Shown: piece after piece, positions 1 to 11,499 of the stretch
Layout: every line of letters begins with the position of its first letter
Position numbering within the stretch: position 1 is the first letter of the stretch
Source: Lunularia cruciata
Taxonomy: Eukaryota > Streptophyta > Marchantiopsida > Lunulariales > Lunulariaceae
Length of the DNA stretch: 64,000 nt
Direction: 5' to 3'
Assembly: GCA_948567375.1 (NCBI GenBank)
Contig: OX419755.1
Coordinates: 18,853,001 to 18,917,000, forward strand
Notes under the pieces: model-generated
Databases searched by the model: none
Seen by the model: the letters and a program-made list of their open reading frames with translations, nothing else
What the model was told of the DNA's origin: nothing
Made by a program: the position numbers and the translations under genes

Positions 1-3000
1 CCTATTACCTTGCTACCTCCATAAGACCATTTGGAGTTTCATCCTACTCCTATTGCACTGCAACCCCCACAAGATCAGTCTTGTCTACTTAGGTCCGTGG
101 CATATCCTTATATCTTACTCCATCAACATACCACATAGTCTTGCTTAAATTGTCTATGGGCCTTGCATAACACAAGGAAGACCTAAACCCTAAACCCATC
201 TTGTTGTTTTTTTATGCAAGTAGAAGCCACCTCTATTCCAAACCCTCTAGACCACCTCCATATTATGGTAGTATCTCTATAGGCTCCTCCAACTCATACT
301 TGGTTATACTCTTTGGACCCTATCCAAACATTCCTAGCAAGTTTTCAATAACCACATATGTATATTAGGATTCCTATGCCTTTATGTCCTCCTGTGGGAT
401 CCACACTATCCCTCCTATTATATGTTATCTTGGCATATGACCAATGAAGAGAGATCTCCACCTAGACATTATTAGCTCTTTTTCCACAATGGAAGTTATT
501 GCTTCCAACCCATGGAGGCACTTTGGACAATCAACAAATTACCTCTAGGATTCATAGATTCTTGAGAAGAGATTGGGCAACCCTCTAGGAAGATTACACC
601 ATTCAGGCCCATGCCATAGCTAGGTAGATTAAAGAGTCTCTACAACCTCACACCCTACTCCCACAACATCATTGCCTTGGTTGATCCTTGATATTAGGTC
701 AAGTAGGGGAGTACATGCGGGTAGCCCAAGCGCTCTAGCCCACTTGGCCAACACTCTTCTCCTTTGAGACTTTCTTAGCCCTATAAACTCTAAATCTACC
801 TTCATCTAAGGACCTTCCTTTGTCCTCCCATGATTATTAGCCAGATGAGGACTGGCAATTGATAGAGTCCTACTTTGTCCAAGCCCTACTCCATTCTCTA
901 CATTTTGCAATGGGTGGGCTATATGGGCTACTTTTTGAGCACCTATGGAATTTTCTCTCCTCAAATGCTCCAGATTTGGGTTATCCTCTTCTCTTTGCAC
1001 TCTATCAACACATTGCCTTTGATCAGGTTCCTCTCTTTGGAGCAACTTGTCTATTTGGAGCCTCTTGTCTCCTTGCTCTTGCAAAAGAAACCTCACATAT
1101 GCATCTCATTGCCATTAAGGAATTATATTTTTTTACATTTGGTATCTCACACTATTTGCTTACAATTGTGGTATTCTTTTTCTTCCTTCTTGTCTCCCTA
1201 TCAGTTTTTTGTGTTTATTCCAAGGGGCTATGAGACAATTATTGTGGGTATTCAAGCATCCTTGGACATTCACCTAGATTGGGTGGTGGTCTAAGTTGAT
1301 ATCTCCAATGCATTCAAGGCCATCTCTTGTCCAACATTATTCCATGCTCTTTTCTCAACTATAGATCTGATCCTATGTGTCCTTACTTTTTGTGGTATCA
1401 AGACACCTCTATTGTATAGCCACAATATGCTATAGGAGAGTTCTCATATTTTCCATCAACCAAGTGCACACAACAAGGGGATCCAATTGTAGGACCTCTA
1501 TTTGCCACAGTGCATTACTTAAGTACATGACAAGTGGTAGTAGATTTTCTCTCTTGACTTTTCCCATCCATCTCAGATGACTCATAGTGTGTGCACTTTA
1601 GAAGATTTAGTTAGGTTTGTATTTGCTTTCACACTCAGCCTAGAAGCCTTGGGTTTATGAGTCCAAATTCCTAAATGCATGGTTTGGAGCCCATGCACTT
1701 TCCTTGCTCCCTCTATCTTCCCACTAAGATTCAAATTCCTTATTGGAAAGGAGGAAGGGAGGGGTTTGAGAGTTTTTCACTCTTCTTTGGGATAGGAGGA
1801 GTTTTGTAATTTGTTCATATTAAACACCTTAGTACATGCCACAACCCATGCTTACTTCTTCCCCCAATTGGAGAATATCCATGTGGGTTTTCCATTCTAA
1901 TTTTTTATTACCTCCTTAGGGCCTCATAGTTGGCACAAACATTCTCACCTATGGAGGCATTGTTGTCACATTTGCAGATGTTTGATAGTACTATATACCA
2001 TACTTTCTCCAATTTTTTTAGGGATGTGCATGCTCCCACAACTATCTAATGAGTGGTGCAGGTAGCAATAGCTCTACCCATAGTCTTGGGTGGATGCGGT
2101 CTCATAAGGCAAGAGGCCACTGCATAAGTAGCATATATCATAGCTCTAGTGGCCCCTCATTTAGCAGCATAGTTCTTATTTGAGGGTTGTCCTTTACTAT
2201 TGAGACCTATCAAAAAATGGATTCAAGCACATATTTCTTCCAAGCATATCTTTGATTGGCTCATGACTTCTTGCCAAGCTCTACATGCAAGTCATTCCTC
2301 ATATTTATTGACTTTGCCTCCCTAGACTCTAGGAAGCTCCAAGTGGATCTTAGTGAGCATATGCACACTCACACACTTACTAGCATCCTCACTGATGTGC
2401 CTCTACTTGATACAACTAGAATCCTCTCTTGTAAGGGGAAAAGCTCTCAAGCTTGGCTCAAGGCGTCACAATTGCTTGATGACTTTTGGTTCAATTCTGA
2501 GGAATTTTCCATGATACCATGATTGAGGTTGGGTCTCCTATATCTAGCTCTCATAGGATTGTTGGACCAATGTGCAGATGGTTCTCCTTATGATATGTAA
2601 ATGATACAATTTCTCTAATGTGCAGTAGGTGGAGAGCCCATTGGAGTCCATGATGCACTTTGCAATCTTACAAGCTACATAGGCCCATGTTCAGAATGAG
2701 TGATGATTGGATCTACCAAGACCACCTATCTATTGGGTGCAAACAATATACTTTCATAGATGGTTGCTACACCTTACATGATGTGGTGGCAAACCCTCTA
2801 TAGGTGGAATCCTTGATACATGTAGGCATATAAGTGGGAACAACAATGAATCATATCCCTAGGGGCAAGGAAGACCACAAGGCATCCAAGCTATCCTTGG
2901 ATACCATTTTTTTCTAGCAATTGAGATTTTTGGGTACCTACATCACTATTTTGATGGCCTCCTTAGAGATGCAAGACATGGTTTTTTCAAGAGGAGAGGG

Positions 3001-3102
3001 CCATAGGTTGTCTCTCTAGCCATGCTCACATCTTATTACTGATAGCATGTATCAATTATTGTGCATCATGCTTAGGTGTTAGGTCTTTGCTAATGAGTGG
3101 CC
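1..3102 (+). pseudogene. Reverse transcriptase pseudogene, family D copy 1 (left end cut by window)
   Basis: Decayed reverse transcriptase of a retroelement, broken by many stops and frameshifts. Recognisable pieces in order on the + strand: a block reading VDISNAFKAIS near 1290-1330 (the catalytic-Asp motif, usually D-x-x-NAFN-x-x-S); QQGDPIVGPLF near 1465-1510 (the QQGDP-x-GPLLFA motif); KCMVWSP near 1675-1700; and LPIVLGGCGLIRQEATA near 2070-2125. This order matches the RVT_1-type, non-LTR-like RTs with a QQGDPLGPLLFA signature. The family name is from memory of such proteins, not a search. The same order recurs at 34040-36500, and stretches such as 340-560 align by eye with 34060-34280. 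No start codon or endonuclease domain could be placed. The element continues left of the window. A solo LTR interrupts it at 3103, and its 3' tail resumes at 3795. No longer functional. Confidence 0.75.
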
Positions 3103-3794
3103 TGTAACACCCATTTGTGCATGTGTGTGGTATTGTCATATTTAGCTTGGTATTACAAGTACTTAAGAGATATTATTTATATAGAGATCAAGGATGGTTC
3201 TATATTATTCATAGTTAGCTAAAGTTAGTCATAGCTAAGATAGAGGGGACCTTACTTTAGAGGAAGTAGAAAAGATGAGCACCACTATTTTGGATTTTAG
3301 TGTGTTGACTTGGTATTATTCCTAGGTGTTTGGCTTTGAGGAAAGAGTTGAGAACTCTTGGGCCTGCAAGCCTTTTTGTTTTGGATTCTTCTTTAGTCCA
3401 AGGATAGCCCATGTGAAGGAATCCTTGACTTAGTGGTTGGGTCAAGATAAGACCACATGCTTAGGGGAATATGCCCATGTGAATAGATATTCCTTTCTAC
3501 TTTTTGACTTGACTTGACTTTTAGTCTAGTAACTTGAGTTACTACGGTAATTAGTAACTTTGGTATATAACTATTTCACAAGTATATAACCAAGGAATGA
3601 GGAGGTACTCATCATCCTTTCATTTGCAACTATCTCTCTCTCATTGAGTTCTCTAGTGAGCAATGTCTTGAGTCTTGGAGTGTTAGCCTTGGAGGAGTAT
3701 GATGGAGCTCGGGTTCCTTGCCTTCTTAGTCCATGGTGCGCTACCATAATAGCCATCAGAGGTTCATCTTGAGTGAGAGACAGATCGGCTCACA
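3103..3794 (+). mobile_element. Solo LTR (family F) inserted in family D copy 1
   Basis: Begins TGTAACACCC and ends CTCACA. The bases GGCC lie immediately outside both ends (3099-3102 and 3795-3798), consistent with a short target-site duplication. A TATA-like motif (GTATATAAC) lies near 3562. The family D copy at 33220-37040 lacks this 692-bp block at the equivalent place, which supports a clean insertion. No internal coding region or partner LTR is seen, so it is best read as a solo LTR. The exact right end could shift by a base. Confidence 0.6.
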
Positions 3795-4090
3795 GGCCAA
3801 AGTAGGTAAGTACAACTAGGGTCCTCCCTCCTCACTTACCAGACATACCATTGGAGGACCTCAACAACACAATTCAAGAATAGACTATCCCCCACCTTTG
3901 GTTTTTTTGGTGCTTGTTTTTGGTGTACCTTTTCCCCTTGGGTTCCTTCATGCACTGTTGATGTTTGTCTTGGATTTTAGTCATTTAGGACCTTTGGGCC
4001 TTGAGCTCTTCCTTCCTTTTGCACTTGTTTGTGCCTTGTACTTATTTCTCCTTTCTTTTGGAGTACCCTATTTTTTATTTTTTTTTCATC
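3795..4090 (+). repeat. 3' tail of family D copy 1
   Basis: The T/C-rich 3' end of the family D element resumes here after the solo LTR. Diagnostic words are TGCACTTGTTTGTGCCTTGT, then a T/C run and GGAGTACCCTATT. Similar tails occur at 36840-37040 (+), 10050-10312 (+, three units), 58260-58450 (+) and 59340-59510 (-). Probably 3' untranslated sequence of the element. The apparent 84-residue hydrophobic frame here is just T-rich repeat. Confidence 0.65.
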
Positions 4091-4149
4091 TACATCCAAA
4101 TAGAGTACCCAAAGATCCATATTGCTTGTACCATTATTTTTTACATGGA

Positions 4150-7100
4150 TAATTATTATCAAAATTAAGCTATAAATAATAAAATAAAGATCATATTTCT
4201 TATTGTCTAGTATGTTCAACTCTAATGTAATCCTTGACCAATGTGTCAAATACCATACCAAAGCTCTTTTTAACTCCAAGGTTAGAGGAACACAAATTTC
4301 ACCTTTATGTATACTTAACTCTTCAATTACTTTTATACTTGAAGACCTTAGTTGTTGTTGCTATGCTTACCATCAATCTAGATGATGGATTATCACTCCT
4401 CCCAAAATTTCATTTTTGGGAGATCCACAACTATAGTAGCCATTGTTGTCAGTTGATATTCCAAGACCGTATACAGGCCTATTATAAATTGTATTATCTA
4501 CAATATATATAAACAATCTCTCCAAGTAAAATATCTACTTCCTTGTGCTATCATAAACATAGTACCTTTGATGGTATAATATGTAGCTATGTTCTATTGA
4601 TCAGAAGTGTAGCAAGTTATATAGACCTATTGCATCTAAGATAATACTACTTTCACAAGTTAATAATAAAGATAGACCAAACCTAGGTGGAATCTTAATG
4701 TGGTACAAACAGTAGCTTTTGTAAATCAAAATGCCTGGATGAAAAGTTGAACATTTACCTTTACCACAATAAGAGCCAAGATAAATCTGTAGTAGCACAA
4801 GAAACGTATGGGTCAACTGCAAGAGAATGTAGAGCTGGTTGAAACTAATGGTCCATCAAGGAAGTTTGCCAATCTTTAGTTTAAAAGGAAGGCAAAGATA
4901 AAAAAATATAATATTTAGGCTTGAGTAGACAAACCATCTCTTGTCTATTGCAATAATACCTAAAGAGTAAAAACTCTACTCCACCTCAATCACATACATA
5001 TCCAAGTATTAACAAGACACAAGAGAAAAGCAAAGGTGTCAAAAATACCCAATTGCTCATCAACATTGTAAGTCCCATCTCCTCTAGAGATAATAGGCCA
5101 ACCCCTCCAAAAAATGCTAGTTAAGATGTCTACTATGCACCAAGCCTCTTGTCACACACTCAAAAGTAATAAGTCCAATAATTTAACCAAAAGAATCCCA
5201 TGATCATCTTATCAAAAGCCCTCAAACATGACAACAAAACTCAAAAAAGGTAAAGTAAGTAGGTTGGATAGCAAGTAATATTATAGGCTACATGTAGATC
5301 CTCTAATAAAGGAAAAGCATCCACATTAAGGATATACTTTACAAGCAAAGAATCTAAAATATAAATGACAAAATACCTAATTTCCATTTGCATTTCAAGA
5401 ATGTATAAGCAATCTGTAGATGTAAAACATTCCTTTTGAAGTTGGAAGTAAGGAAGAATAACCAAAGGAGACCATGCCATATATTTTGATACCATGATCC
5501 TCAAATCAACAATATGAAGCTTGACATTCAAGTGGTCAAAGGCTTGCATAATCTGGTCTAAAAGGTACAAAATGTGCTTATCATATGTATAAGAGAGAAA
5601 GACACACCTTAGCACAATTAAAGTAGTACATAAAAGAGATAGAAATGAGCAATAGCTCAAAAAAGGAGGTTTTTCTAAGGAATCTCTTTTTTGTTTATGA
5701 GTAATTTATTCAAAAATGGTGCCTCCCTCCTATGAGAAGCTATATTGGTAGTAAAATAAATAAAGAGGACTATGGAAGTAGAGAACAGATTCCACACCGT
5801 GTTTTTGAGATTTCCACACAATGTTTTTGATATTTCCATACCCCCAAACAATGGCACTTATGAACAACAAAGATAGGTAGACTCAAATCCAACAATGAAT
5901 AAAGGACACATTGCAAGGAGAGGTGTGGAATTTAAAAAAGTGGGTATAGAAATATCAATTCTTAGAAGTAAAGTAGAAAATTATGTTTTTGCTAAGTATC
6001 CACCAATCTACTTAAAGTCCCTAAATAAAGATGCAAGTAAGGTGTTATTAAAACCTACACTTGCAAGACAACCCAATTTTGGTAGATATCTAAGAGTCTT
6101 CTAATGCCAAGAGATAAGGCCTAACAACCTCTTGTTATGGTAACTCCAAATTGATGTAGACTAAGTAGTAGCCTTTAGAAGCAAGAATGATGTTGGAGAA
6201 AGATGGTATAACTAATGAGTTGCAATAAGAACTCCTCCAAGAAATTGGTCTAATACACCCTATGTTCTTCTCCAATTCAAGAAGTAGACTAACATTCATT
6301 ATTTGATGAATGGTATAGGAATCCCCCTCCTTGTAATTATTGCAAACACTTGGAACAGCTCATCAAAAATACTGAAGGATCATTTGCTTCTAAGCAATGG
6401 CTGAGATGCTCTCACAACCTCCTTAAAGAGAGGAATTTGATTGTACATAATATATAGTAAAAATATATTTATTAAGATGTAATAGCTCCTCATAATCAAA
6501 TTCCAAGACTTTTAATGGAACTCCCTCTCTTAATGGAGGATGTAATAGCTATGAGGAAGAAAAAGCCTCATCAATGGCACCAACCATTTACAAAAGATAT
6601 AGGGATTTTTTTTAGGGCTTGTGTCACTCTACCATACTCTCTAGCTTGACCCAAGATACTACATTGTTGTTGTAAAGTAGAATATATAGTATTGAATGAC
6701 TAAAATCATCTCTTAACATATGTAGCCTAAATGGAGTCACTTGCAAGGTAACTTAATCTCTAGCCCATAATCTATAAAATCTAGTAGCTATTACTCTTTG
6801 CTTTCCAAGCACCATCTAGTATAATAAATATATCATTGTGGGAGAGAGGAATAAGAACCATGCTAACTCTAATGAATCATATGCTAATTTTTTGAGTAGT
6901 AAGCAAAAAGCCTATCTAGCCTCACCATGCATAAGGAAACCTATAACTAAATATGACATGGAAAACTAGTTTAAATCTCCCAAAATATAGTCTACTTGTG
7001 ATGCTAACCACTCCTAACATGATCTATATACCAAGAAGACCCAAGAAAGGATTGACATAGCATGTATAATCTCAAATGCAAACAATATTGATGTAGTTTT

Positions 7101-7450
7101 ATACCTCACTTTGGCATCTCAAGTGATTCAATCATACTCCCTAAACATCTTTCCCATAAAAGTCTTATCATGTAGAGAATCTATGATATATTGGCATAAT
7201 ATACCTCACGCCACTCTAAACAACCCCACCTATGAAGTGATAGCTAGCACAATATAAAGATAATAATACACGATACACCATCATATATCTCTTCATCTAT
7301 GTAATCCATTACCTGATCATCTCCTACCTAGTGTGCTAACTTTCAAGCACTAATTCTTTCTTCACACCTCCATAATTTTTTAACTAAATTCCCATAGAAC
7401 CAAAACCAAGAGATCAGATAGTTAACCTGAACGGATCATTTCATACTAAA
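4150..7450. other. AT-rich stretch without recognisable genes
   Basis: About 3.3 kb of AT-rich sequence. The longest open frame is 139 codons on the - strand (5241-5660). It resembles no family I know, shows no clear start context, and has stops in the flanking sequence in all frames. Old repeat relics are likely, but I could not assign them. Confidence 0.5.
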
Positions 7451-7454
7451 ATAA

Positions 7455-7565
7455 ATTATTCAAAATAGATCATTAAATATCTTCTATGCCCTCCTTTGTA
7501 CTTTGTACTGCTTCATGGGGTCTTCCCATCGTTCATGTGTTCTACGGGGTAGCCTTCCTCTTCTA
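7455..7565 (+). repeat. Family E hairpin repeat, copy 1
   Basis: Carries the family E core: a five-base-pair stem ATGGG/CCCAT around loop GTCTT (7515-7529), followed by a CTACGGGG block and a GCCTTCCTC end. The upstream half is poorly conserved. First of four same-strand copies within 1.3 kb. Confidence 0.55.
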
Positions 7566-7696
7566 TAGAATTTACTGTTGTTGAAACGAAACGTATCTGA
7601 AAAAAGATGATCTCATAAATTAATGTACACTTCAAATATTCCTCTTCCGTAAATCACTCTCTCTCTCCCGCTGTTGCTCCCTATCCCGATCTCATA

Positions 7697-7748
7697 TCGA
7701 TGGAAGGATAAGTGTACTTTCCAATCGATAAGTGTACTTTCCAAAAGT
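7697..7748 (+). repeat. Short direct repeat (two units)
   Basis: The word ATCGATAAGTGTACTTTCCA occurs complete near 7724 and as a close, slightly altered form about 24 bases earlier. It lies just upstream of family E copy 2. Local duplication; no coding content. Confidence 0.5.
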
Positions 7749-7860
7749 GATTTCTCATATCTATACTAATGGAGCATAGCCTCATTTTACCTCCGTTTTC
7801 TATCGTTTGTACGGCTTGATGGGTCTTCCATCCTTCTTGTGTTCAACGTGGTTGCCTTTC
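7745..7860 (+). repeat. Family E hairpin repeat, copy 2
   Basis: Contains the upstream words TTTCTCATATCTATACTAATG and ACGGCTTGATGG, then the hairpin GATGG-GTCTT-CCATC (7818-7832) and an AACGTGGTTGCCTTTC end. One base is missing from each arm relative to the six-pair stem of other copies, so the stem is shorter but still fully paired. Confidence 0.65.
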
Positions 7861-8099
7861 TCTTACCAATCGAGTTGAAGAATGAAAGTTGAGGTCCGTA
7901 GACATAGAGAAAGACTGGCTTGCAAGAATAACTGAATATATTCTCAAAATACAGGTACAACAGTCAGTTCTCCTTATCCCTTATGATGTACATATCTCTT
8001 GTCCTATACACATATTGATTGCCTTAGAACATTAACAACCTTCCAACTGTACAATCATTCAATATCTCTATCCCTTTCTTGGATTCAATTCAATTTGGT

Positions 8100-8212
8100 G
8101 TAGTAGGGCAGATTCCTCTTACAGTTACTTGAGCTTAGCATTCATGTGTCTTTTTCTTGGCCGGCTTGATGGGTCTTCCCTTCCTTCTTGTTATCCTAGG
8201 CGATAGCCCGTG
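8100..8212 (+). repeat. Family E hairpin repeat, copy 3
   Basis: Starts with GTAGTAGGGCAGATTCCTC and carries CCGGCTTGATGGGTCTTCCC (8161-8180). The hairpin arm is damaged here (CCCTTCC in place of CCCATCC). It ends near a GGCGATAGCCC block. Confidence 0.6.
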
Positions 8213-8649
8213 TACATTCAATTGTACAATGCATTTCTCAAGGTTCAGTCTCTTAAGTCTTCAGTCTCCGCATGATGCAATTTTCAAGGGATTGATTACT
8301 CATCCTCCTGGATGGGCTGCAAGTGAAACACTAGCATGTAAGGTCTCCAAGTGTAGGGGTATGCAGCGAGGTGACCTCTTTGTTCCTCTAGCCTTGGAGC
8401 CATATGAGCGATGAACAAGAAGTTTGACACATTTTTCAAGGAGTGTGCGAGAGCATATCACATTAGACATCACGGGGTACCATTCTTACTCTTGTACTTT
8501 ATAGTATACATTAGACAGCATGTGTCCCTTGCTCTATAGAGAGCATTGGGTGGTGCATCCATAGGAAAGCAATCACCCTAGGTGATGCTTCTTCGGATGC
8601 TCCATTAGTTTGTATACCTTACGACTTGCATAGCTCATATATTTTAGGT

Positions 8650-8775
8650 GCAGTAGGGCAGATTTCTCATATCAATACTATTGTGGCCTAGCCTTATTTT
8701 TCCTCTTTTTTTTGTCTCTCTCTTGTACAAGCTTGATGGGGTCTTCCCATAGTTCTACCTGGTGCACCTTTTTCT
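8650..8775 (+). repeat. Family E hairpin repeat, copy 4
   Basis: Upstream half GCAGTAGGGCAGATTTCTC, then TTTGTCTCTCTCTTGTACAA and the hairpin ATGGG-GTCTT-CCCAT (around 8735-8751), ending in CACCTTTTTCTTC. A T run closes the copy, as in copies 5 and 7. Confidence 0.65.
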
Positions 8776-8779
8776 TCTT

Positions 8780-9440
8780 TAAAATTCCTTTTACAACTTG
8801 ATGGGGCTAATTTTGGTTGTTGATATAGTACGTTCATCTTATTTGCGGCACCTGAAATTCATTTGTATATGACACACGACTTTTGAGAATAGTTATTTCA
8901 GTTGAAACGTGGTGTACGTATGAAGAAGAAAGGATAACATTTAAGAGGTTAAACAGTGCTGGTAAATAAACATTTCAGAATACTTGTTGCAAGTATAATA
9001 GTGCAGACTAGATTCGGCCAGATTTTCATACTCAACGAGTTAACGTGTTGTTTAGGAGTTAATATCGTGTGGCGACGAGTATATTAAAACAATTGTCAAA
9101 ATTTCGTGTTTACAGGCTATCAAATTTAAGAATAATTCCCAACAAAGCACATGGTTTTGTTTTGAATTCCTTTTCTCCACTTTCATGTTTAATGGAAGTT
9201 TAACATTTTCATTGATTGATATGCACTTAAAATATAGATTCAAAAATGGGTATAGAAAGTATGATGGCGGTGAGTTGAATATAGTAGCCTGTATTTAGTG
9301 TGTGTCGGAATGTTTAGAGTGAGGTTCATGGTCCGTTTGCATAGCAATAGTAACGTCTGCTTTATCTCCCTAGTTTGGCTTTGTAATGGGGTCTCATTGT
9401 TTTGCATCGACTTTTTGCCATTCTTCTTGCCTTTTCTACT
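8780..9440. other. No gene seen
   Basis: AT-rich sequence with only short open frames, the longest about 63 codons. A partial family E word (AACTTGATGGGGCT) lies near 8798 without the rest of the hairpin. Confidence 0.5.
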
Positions 9441-9545
9441 TGCAGTTAGTTAATAGGGCTTTTTGTCTATCTAGAACTTGAACCCGGGAATACCCTTCCA
9501 GATTGACGTGCTGTTTGCGCATCCCACAAATATTTTCACGGCCTT
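9440..9545 (-). repeat. Possible tRNA-derived SINE relic (B-box-like word)
   Basis: On the - strand the word CCCGGGTTCAAGTTC (about 9474-9488) fits an RNA polymerase III B box (GGTTCRANNCC) closely. An A box is not convincing and no cloverleaf folds by eye. It may be a SINE fragment or chance. Similar B-box-like words sit at about 37590-37600 and 40112-40125, also on the - strand. Confidence 0.25.
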
Positions 9546-9654
9546 GAAGGGCTGTTTAATCTTCATCCTGGATAGAAAAGGCACCTGGCTTTTGAAGTTG
9601 TCCTCAGAAGCATTGAATCTGCTTGGCACGTCCTCATAAGAAATTGCTTTTAAT

Positions 9655-9780
9655 GTTTTTCTTTCTTGTACTTCTTATCAATATAGTATGATACCTTCAG
9701 TCTTCGTGTTTTTCTTCCTTGTGTTTCTTATCAATATAGTACGACCTGTATTGAAAAGAAGTACAAGGAAGAAAACTCGA
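9655..9780. repeat. Direct repeat plus inverted copy
   Basis: CTTCTTATCAATATAGTA near 9675 and TTCTTATCAATATAGTACG near 9725 are direct copies about 50 bases apart. At 9752-9776 the reverse complement follows (GTATTGAAAAGAAGTACAAG and GAAGAAAAC), which could pair with either copy to form an imperfect hairpin. No gene. Confidence 0.55.
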
Positions 9781-10049
9781 AAACTAATTGTATCAAGACG
9801 TGCCAGCAAATGTTGTACCTGTATTACTCTCTTCTTCTACTCTTAACAATATAGGTCCTTACTGATGAAGGAGAGTCAGGATAATGCATTTCACTTCTTT
9901 TCATGGCTAATAGTTTTAATTAGTTCTCTCTTGGTGGTTTTTGCACATCCGGTGTGTTTCCAGTCCTGGTATTCCTCCTGTCTACATTGTAGAATTGAAT
10001 TTTTATTAGGAGGTGTCGACCACGATAACAATGCTTACAACCAAGTTTA

Positions 10050-10312
10050 CTTGTTTACTTTGCACTTTTTGGTGCATATGTATTCCTCTTTTTCCCTTTT
10101 CCTTTGGGTATATTATTGGGTCTGTTGCCTTTTCACCTTTATTCAGCAATTCTTTGTATACCTGTATTCCTTTTCTCCTCTTCCTTCGGGTATATTATTG
10201 GGTCTGTTGGACGTTCACCTTTATTCAACCACTTCTTTTTTGTGCTCATGTTCCTTTTTGTTCTTCTCCTTCGGGGTATATTACTGGTACTGTTGGACAT
10301 TCACCCGTACAG
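10050..10312 (+). repeat. Family D tail, three tandem units
   Basis: Three tandem units of about 85 bases, each with TATTCCT, a T/C run, CTTCGGGTATATTATTGG, TCTGTTG and TTCACCTTTATTCA. They match the 3' tail of family D elements (3795-4090 and 36840-37040). The hydrophobic open frames here (up to 160 codons) are a by-product of this T-rich repeat, not a membrane protein. Confidence 0.65.
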
Positions 10313-10544
10313 AGCAAATTGGGTTGACGAGAAAACTCGCCGAGTAATGGCTTTGATTAAGGTATGAACGAGAGTTGAAGCATGTCCACGCAAATTAATT
10401 ATAGACTTGTGCCAAAGAGCATTACTGAATAAGTGTGTACACCTTTGGAGTGATGGTGTGTGAGGATTGAGGATTTGCAGGGAGAGATCTGCCCGACAGT
10501 TGAATAATGAAGGATTGAGATACGAGGCTACTATGGAAGCATTA

Positions 10545-10600
10545 CATGCACGATCCGTCCCGGTGTGATATCTTTGATGACCGGGAGTTGTCCCAATGAT
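10545..10600. other. Short hairpin
   Basis: The arms TCCCGGT (near 10557) and ACCGGGA (near 10579) are perfect inverted copies with an AT-rich loop of about 14 bases. No context suggests a role. Confidence 0.3.
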
Positions 10601-10879
10601 TACTAATAATTAAGGATTCTTGACTTCGCCTCTCGTTGCTTTCAAGAGGGAAACTTCCCGCTACAAAATTAGGGATTTATCCACTGAATGTGCAATTTAT
10701 TTATTTTTAGACAAAGCGAATAGAAACAGGATACAAGAATCTTAGAATGACATCGAATAGAATTGAAAGTCTCTCAAGAGCAATAGAAAATATACAAACA
10801 AAAACCTCCTAATTTCTTGGCATGCAGAATGAGCACTGTCGTAGTGCAAGGAGCTCCGGTTTGATGTGTGGTGATGAGA

Positions 10880-11470
10880 CGTTTGATTAAAGTGGATAGA
10901 TTTGGATGTTTTAGATTGCACTAGAGGCGTAGACATTATTTGGAGTGACGATAAGTGTCTTGAGAGGAGTCCATTTGGTGGTATGGATTGGACGTGGAGT
11001 TGATTTTGGAGGAAGGGTTAACTTTTTGAGTCATAGATAAACCCTTTTCATATCTCTTTTATTCTTTATATTTTATTTATTTCTTTTTTTCATTTCGTCA
11101 TTTTTGGGTGCATAATTTTTACTCCATATATGCAATCTCTTGGTTATATGTTTTCTTTTGTATTATTTTGTGAGTTAATTTTTGCAGTATAATAGCTTAT
11201 GATACTTCCATTTTATTCTTTTGCATGGGGATTTAAAGAGACTACCTTAGAAGATCCTCCTCATCTAGTACACCATGCACTAATATGTAATCAAGGAAAT
11301 CCTAACATTGACTTTTCAAACATACACCTACCATGAATCAAATCTATCTTAATAGAGTCCTTTACATCCTCATGTCATGGACTTTGCACCCAGCATGGAG
11401 TACATCACATAGGTTGATCTTGTGTAGAGAATCCAATATCATTTTCCACAAAAATTAAATATCTTTGTAT
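10880..11470 (+). repeat. Family D 5' fragment (copy 3)
   Basis: Aligns by eye with 33220-34020. Shared words include TATTTGGAGT, GGATTGGA, GTTTTCTTTTGTATTAT, TCCTCATCTAG, ACATACACCTA and ACATAGGTTGAT, in the same order. It corresponds to the part of family D that precedes the reverse transcriptase. The RT part is absent here. It lies about 570 bases downstream of the triplicated family D tail. Confidence 0.65.
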
Positions 11471-11499
11471 CTCAGCCCTCCTCCTAGCTCTACAAACCC

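Noticed and set aside
875-1294. Open frames of 124 and 139 codons, hydrophobic
   Set aside because: They overlap the decayed family D element out of the frame that carries its RT motifs; T-rich sequence gives Phe/Leu-rich frames by chance.
9865-10367. Hydrophobic frames up to 160 codons suggesting membrane proteins
   Set aside because: They cover three tandem copies of a T/C-rich retroelement tail; all three frames are open because of the composition, and no start context or conserved motif is present.
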